Source of the DNA: Bacilli bacterium
GTDB lineage: Bacteria; Bacillota_I; Bacilli_A; ML615J-28; CAG-313
Direction of reading: 5' to 3'
Assembly (NCBI GenBank): GCA_900770645.1
Contig: CAAGKY010000116.1
Span: 1-10,865, forward strand
Length of the DNA stretch: 10,865 nt
The notes under the pieces are model-generated. The model saw nothing but the letters and a program-made list of their open reading frames with translations. It did no database searches and was not told where the DNA came from. Positions 6,815-10,865 of the stretch are shown here, in pieces; the first letter of the stretch is position 1; each line of letters begins with the position of its first letter. The translations under genes and the position numbers were made by a program.

Positions 6815-7756
6815 ATGTTTATAGAAATTTATAATAAAATTAAAGAGTTTGATACAATTATCATTCATCGTCACAAAAAACCGGATGGTGATGCTTTAGG
6901 TAGCCAATTAGGCCTAAAACGTGCGATTCTAGCAACGTTTCCAAATAAGAGGGTATTAGCGGTAGGGGAGATGGGAGAAAGTCTTTCTTTTGTTGGTTCT
7001 ATGGATACTGTCAAAGATGAAGATTATGAAAATGCATTAGTTATAGTTTTAGATAGTGGTGCAGAAATGTTAATCGATGATGAACGCTATAAGAATGGTA
7101 AGTTCTTAATTAAGATGGATCATCATATTCCTCAAGGTGAATATGGAGATTTAGTGTTTGTTGATAATAGTTATGAAAGTTGTGCGGGTATTATTGGAGA
7201 TTTTATTCGTAAAACTGATTTAGTATTGACAAAAGATGCAGCAGCTGCTATTTTTCTTGGAATGGTAACAGATAGCGGTCGTTTCCGTTTTTCATCTACT
7301 ACATCTAAGACATTTGATATCGCAAGTTACTTAATGAGCGCTGGAATTGAGATTGATGATATATATAATAGTTTATATGTAGACTCACTAGAAAATGTCC
7401 GTTTACGCGCTAAAATGGCTTTAAAATTTGAAGTTTTATCAACAGGTGTTGCATACTTAGTAAATACATATGAAGATGTTTGTAACCTAGGTGTTTCTAC
7501 ATATCAAATATCAAGAGGTATGATAGGTATTATGTCTGGAATTGAAGGTATTAATATTTGGGCAACATTTACAGAAAATGAAAATGGAGAAGTGTTTGTT
7601 GAACTTCGATCTAATAAAGTAAATATTAATCAAGTTGCTGTTAAATATGGTGGTGGTGGACACTTACAAGCAAGTGGTGCTACTGTTAAAGGTATGGATG
7701 TTATTCCTCATATTATTAAAGATTTAGAAAAAGTGTTAAATGGAGAGAAAATATAA
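6815..7756 (+). CDS. nrnA: NrnA-like DHH/DHHA1 phosphoesterase (nanoRNase / pAp phosphatase), first copy
   Basis: NrnA-type enzymes are cytosolic, metal-dependent (usually Mn2+) and cleave very short RNAs to 5'-mononucleotides; many also convert 3'-phosphoadenosine 5'-phosphate to AMP. This 313-residue protein has the expected length and motifs: H18-R-H20-x2-P23-D24-G-D26-A-L-G-S30, the second-motif Asp80, D102-H103-H104, T152-D153 before G-R-F, and the DHHA1 substrate loop GGGGHLQASG at 279-288. The ATG at 6815 is chosen because AAGGAG lies 8 bases before it; the frame stays open back to a GTG at 6728, but that lies inside the previous terminator and upstream of the promoter. It is the first gene of an operon and shares one base (TAATG) with the next. 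NrnA function is likely from family membership; the exact substrate range is not shown. Confidence 0.9.
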   Translation: MFIEIYNKIKEFDTIIIHRHKKPDGDALGSQLGLKRAILATFPNKRVLAVGEMGESLSFVGSMDTVKDEDYENALVIVLDSGAEMLIDDERYKNGKFLIKMDHHIPQGEYGDLVFVDNSYESCAGIIGDFIRKTDLVLTKDAAAAIFLGMVTDSGRFRFSSTTSKTFDIASYLMSAGIEIDDIYNSLYVDSLENVRLRAKMALKFEVLSTGVAYLVNTYEDVCNLGVSTYQISRGMIGIMSGIEGINIWATFTENENGEVFVELRSNKVNINQVAVKYGGGGHLQASGATVKGMDVIPHIIKDLEKVLNGEKI

Positions 7757-8727
7757 TGTTTAAAAAGATATTAGAAAAGATTATTGAATTTGATACAATT
7801 ATTGTTCATCGTCATAAAAGACCAGATGGTGACTGTATGGGTACTCAAGCAGGACTTGTACATACATTAAGAAATTCATTCCCTAACAAGAAGATATATG
7901 CGGTTGGAGATGATATTCCTGAATATTTATCATTTATTGGTTTATCAGATAAAGTTAGTGATGATTTATATAAAGATGCTCTTGTAATAGTTGTTGATAC
8001 GAGCGTTAAAGATAGAATTTATGATGATAGATATATGAATGGTAAATTCTTAATTAAAATTGACCATCATGATGATAGTCATCCATTTAGAGAAAATGAT
8101 TATTTAGAATATATTGATGAAAAAAGTGCTGCTTGTGCAGGTATAATAGCTAGATTTATTGAAGAAAATAGTGATGTTCTAAAAATCAATAAAGAGGCTG
8201 CTACTGCTTTATACACTGCTATTTCAACTGATACAGGAAGATTCTTATATCGTGGGGTAGATAGTAAATTAATGCATGCAGCCGCAAACCTATTACAACA
8301 AGGTGTCGATATTGAGTATATATATAGCAAATTAAATTTAAAAGAATTATCTTCATATAGATTAGAAGCATATGTATATAAGCACTTTAAAATGACAAAA
8401 AGTGGGGTAGTATATATCTTCTTCACTAAGAAAATTATGAAAAAATTTGGAGTATCTTGTGAAGAAGCAGCCGCACTTGTTAATACAATGTCTTCAATTA
8501 AAGGTTCACTTATTTGGGTTACTTTTGTAGATTATGGAGATAACATTCGTGTACGTCTTCGTTCAAGATTTGTTTCAATTAATGAAGTAGCAACGCATTA
8601 TCGTGGCGGTGGACATTTACAAGCTAGTGGGGCTACTATATATAATAAGAAAGAAATGAAAGCTATTTTAAGCGAATTAGATGAATTACATGCATCATTT
8701 AAAGAAGCTAATAAGGACAAAGAATAA
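7756..8727 (+). CDS. NrnA-like DHH/DHHA1 phosphoesterase, second tandem paralogue
   Basis: This 323-residue protein is a paralogue of the preceding gene, sharing the start (E-F-D-T-I-I, HRHK, PDGD) and the same motif order: H18-R-H20, P23-D24-G-D26, Asp81, D103-H104-H105, T158-D159-T160-G161 and GGGHLQASG at 284-292. All metal-binding residues expected for an active DHH enzyme are present. Motif I differs from the usual D-A-x-G-S as D26-C-M-G-T, and the middle region diverges, so substrate preference may differ from the first copy. A hydrophilic tail rich in Lys, Glu and Asp ends the protein. GGAGAG at 7742-7747 precedes the ATG, which overlaps the upstream stop by one base. Its own stop overlaps the surE start in the same way, implying translational coupling. 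A role in nanoRNA, pAp or linear dinucleotide turnover is a family-based inference. Confidence 0.85.
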   Translation: MFKKILEKIIEFDTIIVHRHKRPDGDCMGTQAGLVHTLRNSFPNKKIYAVGDDIPEYLSFIGLSDKVSDDLYKDALVIVVDTSVKDRIYDDRYMNGKFLIKIDHHDDSHPFRENDYLEYIDEKSAACAGIIARFIEENSDVLKINKEAATALYTAISTDTGRFLYRGVDSKLMHAAANLLQQGVDIEYIYSKLNLKELSSYRLEAYVYKHFKMTKSGVVYIFFTKKIMKKFGVSCEEAAALVNTMSSIKGSLIWVTFVDYGDNIRVRLRSRFVSINEVATHYRGGGHLQASGATIYNKKEMKAILSELDELHASFKEANKDKE

Positions 8728-9446
8728 TGAAAATATTAGTAGTAAATGATGATTCGATTCAATCAATATATTTAAAAGAAGTAGCAAAACAATTAAAAGA
8801 GATGAATCATGAAGTAATGGTTGTTGCTCCTATGTATGAACAATCTGCCAAAAGTCATGCGATTACACTTACTAGATTTATGGAGTTAAAAGAGTTACCT
8901 CCACTTGTTGATGGTGTAAAAACATATGCTCTTGATGGAACACCTGCTGATTGTAATGAGTTTGCTTATATAGAACTTAAATATGATTATGATTTAGTTG
9001 TGTCTGGTTGTAATAATGGATTGAATATGGGTGATGATATCATCTATTCAGGTACTGTTGCTGGTGCAAGTGAGGCAGCATTTAAAAACAAAAAAGGAAT
9101 GGCGGTTTCAGTTGAAAAAGGCGATTTTGATGCTTTAGTCAATAATTTTAGAAATGTTTTTAATACAGTTATTGAAAGTGGTATTTTCAAAGAAGCGAGT
9201 GTTTTAAATGTAAATATACCACGGGTTGTTAAAGGATACAAAATAACACATCAAGGAAGTAATACATTTGATACTAAATATATGCGTGAAGGTAATACAT
9301 ATAAAGCATATGGTGAAAGTATGTATGGTAAACTACCTAATAAACCTACATGTGATTTAGATGCATATCATGCAGGATATGTTTCTATTACTCCAATTAC
9401 TGTTGATAGAACAGATTATAATATCTATAATAAATTTAAGTTTTAG
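8727..9446 (+). CDS. surE: SurE, nucleoside 5'-monophosphate phosphatase
   Basis: SurE is a metal-dependent phosphatase that removes the 5'-phosphate of nucleoside monophosphates (some members also act on 3'-nucleotides or polyphosphate) and is linked to stationary-phase survival. The 239-residue protein has the N-terminal N7-D8-D9, Ser40 in E-Q-S-A-K-S, the D-G-T-P-A-D-C block at 70-76, and S93-G-C-N96-N-G followed by G-D-D and Y-S-G-T-V. Asp8, Asp9, Ser40 and Asn96 match the usual metal ligands. The usual Gly after NDD is Ser here, a mild deviation. The ATG overlaps the previous stop (TAATG), with AAGGA at 8713-8717. Coexpression with two NrnA-like enzymes suggests a cascade from short RNA or pAp through NMP to nucleosides, an inference from context. 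Confidence 0.94.
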   Translation: MKILVVNDDSIQSIYLKEVAKQLKEMNHEVMVVAPMYEQSAKSHAITLTRFMELKELPPLVDGVKTYALDGTPADCNEFAYIELKYDYDLVVSGCNNGLNMGDDIIYSGTVAGASEAAFKNKKGMAVSVEKGDFDALVNNFRNVFNTVIESGIFKEASVLNVNIPRVVKGYKITHQGSNTFDTKYMREGNTYKAYGESMYGKLPNKPTCDLDAYHAGYVSITPITVDRTDYNIYNKFKF

Positions 9447-9491
9447 TTATTAAGTATATATATATTTCATACAATTATATAGGTGAAGAGT

Positions 9492-9671
9492 ATGAAATAT
9501 CTAAAATGGATACTTAAGTCAATTCTATTTGGAATTGTGACTTTGTTTATTTTTAATTTTATTGGTCAGTATTTTAATTTAAATATACCAGTAAATGTAT
9601 TTACAATTTTAATAATTGGTACTCTTAAAATACCAGGGTTAGTTGCGTTATTATTATTTAATCTTTGGTAA
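9492..9671 (+). CDS. Small BofA-family membrane protein
   Basis: The 59-residue protein consists almost entirely of two membrane segments (about 8-28 and 35-57) joined by a short Asn/Pro loop. The pattern F-N-F-I-G...N-I-P-V-N-V-F-T...I-G-x-L-x-I-P-G-x-x-x-L-L resembles the BofA family (pro-sigma-K processing inhibitor), in which an N-x-I-P-x-N loop and a G-I-P-G turn are typical; here the Gly of that turn is Lys. The ATG at 9492 is preferred over an in-frame GTG at 9483, since AGGTGA (9481-9486) then serves as the ribosome site. No terminator lies in the 45 bases after surE, so cotranscription is likely. BofA in Bacillus holds the SpoIVFB protease inactive during sporulation, but homologues exist outside clear sporulators, so the role here is open. 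Confidence 0.65.
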   Translation: MKYLKWILKSILFGIVTLFIFNFIGQYFNLNIPVNVFTILIIGTLKIPGLVALLLFNLW

Positions 9672-9694
9672 AAATAAAAAAATCAATAAACTAT

Positions 9695-9723
9695 TTGCAA
9701 TTTTTTAGGTTTTGGAGTACAAT
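9695..9723 (+). promoter_or_regulatory. Sigma-A-type promoter of rpoE
   Basis: The -35 is TTGCAA (9695-9700) and the -10 is TACAAT (9718-9723), separated by 17 bases. Initiation near 9730 would leave about 25 bases of leader, containing AAAGGA (9741-9746) before the ATG at 9755. Confidence 0.72.
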
Positions 9724-9754
9724 ATATATGATAAAAATAGAAAGGATAATGAAT

Positions 9755-10249
9755 ATGGCTAGTAAAGATAATTCGCTAATTGAAATTGCTATTGATTTAT
9801 TACATAAAAAACAACGTCCTCAAAATATTTATAGTATTATTAAAGAAGTTATGTCTATTAAAGGAATTAAGGCAGCAAATGTTTCTGAATATGCTCCTCA
9901 ATTTGTAATGGATTTTATGACATCAGGACACTTCGTATATTGTGGAGATGATTGTTGGGATCTTAAAGATCGTCAACCTACTTCTGTTCTTGACAAAGAT
10001 GGTGGGGATTATGAAGCTAAATTTGATAATGACCCAGATGTTATTAAAAATCAATTACGTGATGGTGCAATCGACGCTTCTTATGCAGATGAAAACAATT
10101 ATGAATCTCCAATTATTATTAAAGAAGATGATGATGATGATGACGAAGATGATGATGATGACAACGAAGATGAAGATGATGATTTAACAAATGAATTTGA
10201 AGAAATTCTAGTTGAATCTGTTGATGATGAAGACGAAGAAGATGAATAA
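9755..10249 (+). CDS. rpoE: RNA polymerase delta subunit
   Basis: The delta subunit binds RNA polymerase in many Bacillota, aids enzyme recycling and displaces nucleic acid, making initiation sensitive to the initiating NTP level. The 164-residue protein has a folded HARE-HTH N-terminal domain (about 1-75, including A-I-D-L-L, the Y-S-I-I-K-E-V helix and a closing C-W-D-L-K) followed by a disordered acidic tail. From about residue 124 the tail is nearly all Asp and Glu, encoded by a GAT/GAC/GAA run. Length is close to the Bacillus protein. The ATG at 9755 is chosen because AAAGGA (9741-9746) lies 8 bases upstream and MASK fits the expected start; in-frame ATGs at 9728 and 9749 are too near the promoter or the ribosome site. 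It has its own promoter and terminator. Confidence 0.93.
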   Translation: MASKDNSLIEIAIDLLHKKQRPQNIYSIIKEVMSIKGIKAANVSEYAPQFVMDFMTSGHFVYCGDDCWDLKDRQPTSVLDKDGGDYEAKFDNDPDVIKNQLRDGAIDASYADENNYESPIIIKEDDDDDDEDDDDDNEDEDDDLTNEFEEILVESVDDEDEEDE

Positions 10250-10252
10250 ATA

Positions 10253-10293
10253 GAAAAGAAGAAAAAACCAAAAGGTTTTTTCTTTTCTTTTTT
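10253..10293 (+). terminator. Rho-independent terminator after rpoE
   Basis: A 9-bp stem GAAAAAACC / GGTTTTTTC (10261-10269 with 10274-10282) with an AAAA loop, extendable by a few A-T pairs, is followed by a T-rich tract interrupted by one C. The A-rich left arm and T-rich right arm might also work on transcripts from the other strand. Confidence 0.85.
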
Positions 10294-10302
10294 AGGTATA
10301 AA

Positions 10303-10311
10303 TGGTATAAT
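10303..10311 (+). promoter_or_regulatory. Extended -10 element upstream of rsmA
   Basis: TGGTATAAT provides a consensus -10 (10306-10311) with an extended TG. The -35 position (about 10283-10288) lies in the T tract of the preceding terminator and matches poorly, so activity would rest on the extended -10. AAAGGTG at 10318-10324 is the ribosome site for the ATG at 10332, leaving almost no leader. Confidence 0.6.
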
Positions 10312-10331
10312 TACTATAAAGGTGTATATAT

Positions 10332-10865
10332 ATGAATATTAAAGAAGTAAAAGAACTTTTAGACAAATACAATTTAAATGCTAAAAAAGGATTTGGACAA
10401 AACTTTTTAATAGATGACAATATCTTAAAGAAAATAGCTTCTTCACTTGATAATAAAGATTATCAAGCTGTTATTGAAGTAGGTCCTGGACTTGGTTCAT
10501 TAACAAGATATTTAGTTAAAAGTTATTCACAAGTTTTATGTTATGAAATAGATCAAGATATGATAGAGGTATTAAACGATACTATTTTAGAACATAATTT
10601 AACTATTAAAGAAGGAGATTTTTTAAAAAGTAATGTTGAAAAAGATATTGAAACATATTTTGGAAAACAAAATATCTGTTTGATTGCGAACCTACCTTAT
10701 TATATAACTAGTCCTATTCTATTAAAATTATTAGAAGAAGTGCCTAGTGTTAAAGATATTGTAATTATGATTCAAAAAGAAGTGGCAGATAGATTTGTTG
10801 CGAAGCCAAATACAAAAGACTATAATGCATTAAGCGTTTTAATTCAATATTTCACACATGCCGAA
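10332..10865 (+). CDS. rsmA: 16S rRNA dimethyladenosine transferase RsmA/KsgA (3' partial)
   Basis: RsmA (KsgA) uses S-adenosylmethionine to dimethylate two adjacent adenosines in helix 45 of 16S rRNA (A1518 and A1519 in E. coli numbering) late in small-subunit assembly; its loss gives kasugamycin resistance. The 178 visible codons hold the substrate-entry segment K18-K-G-F-G-Q-N-F-L26, SAM motif I (E49-V-G-P-G-L-G55), the acidic ribose-binding residue E72, D96 before F-L, and the catalytic motif IV N120-L-P-Y123. The sequence then runs off the right edge, lacking roughly the last third of a usual protein of 270-290 residues. No broken frame is visible. It starts 82 bases after rpoE, behind the rpoE terminator and with its own -10 element, so it appears to be transcribed separately. 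Confidence 0.96.
   Translation, partial: MNIKEVKELLDKYNLNAKKGFGQNFLIDDNILKKIASSLDNKDYQAVIEVGPGLGSLTRYLVKSYSQVLCYEIDQDMIEVLNDTILEHNLTIKEGDFLKSNVEKDIETYFGKQNICLIANLPYYITSPILLKLLEEVPSVKDIVIMIQKEVADRFVAKPNTKDYNALSVLIQYFTHAE

Noticed and set aside
9665..9754. 30-residue N-terminal extension of rpoE from 9665
   Set aside because: It overlaps the end of the BofA-like gene and spans the rpoE promoter. The ribosome site AAAGGA and the MASK start at 9755 fit the delta subunit family.
9942..10187. 81-codon frame rich in Met, Lys and Thr
   Set aside because: It is the shifted reading of the GAT/GAC/GAA run in the rpoE acidic tail and has no ribosome site.

Overview
The window looks like chromosomal DNA from a strongly AT-rich member of the Bacillota (Firmicutes), probably a Bacilli-, Erysipelotrichia- or Acholeplasma-like lineage. 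This rests on the low GC, GGAGG/AAGGAG ribosome sites, TTGAAA/TATAAT-type promoters, an RNA polymerase delta subunit (rpoE), a BofA-family membrane protein and NrnA-type DHH phosphoesterases. Every gene lies on the + strand. Tryptophan is always TGG in the recognised genes, so this is not a mycoplasma-style code. None of the seven genes whose end is visible downstream of position 729 stops with TGA.

Region 1 (1-4705) is one enormous repetitive surface protein whose N-terminus lies off the left edge. Its modules are beta-sandwich domains, Pro/Glu/Thr linkers, a twice-used Cys/His knuckle, six atrophied bacterial Ig (aBig) repeats, a long coiled coil, a pair of OB-fold-like modules and a C-terminal beta-sandwich. 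A single in-frame TGA at 726-728 splits it. The codon at the equivalent place in the upstream copy of the same module is GGA. The downstream 1310 codons stay open but have no convincing start of their own. A strong terminator follows at 4678-4705.

Region 2 (4720-6745) is a monocistronic unit: an extended -10 promoter, a perfect 16-bp palindrome at the start of the transcript, and a lipoprotein. The lipoprotein uses the same aBig and OB-fold parts as the giant protein, and a terminator follows it. The two genes look like components of one cell-surface programme whose ligand cannot be told from sequence.

Region 3 (6764-9671) is a tight operon: two tandem NrnA-like DHH/DHHA1 phosphoesterases and SurE, joined by TAATG overlaps, with a small BofA-family membrane protein 45 bases further on. 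NrnA-type enzymes release 5'-mononucleotides from very short RNAs or convert pAp to AMP, and SurE dephosphorylates nucleoside monophosphates. Together they could take nanoRNA or pAp down to nucleosides.

Region 4 (9695-10865) is housekeeping: rpoE with its own promoter and terminator, then rsmA (ksgA), which runs off the right edge. I found no tRNA, rRNA, CRISPR array, transposase or phage gene. The most notable points are the TGA-split giant protein, the exact 79-bp module repeat beside it, and the palindrome in front of the lipoprotein gene.
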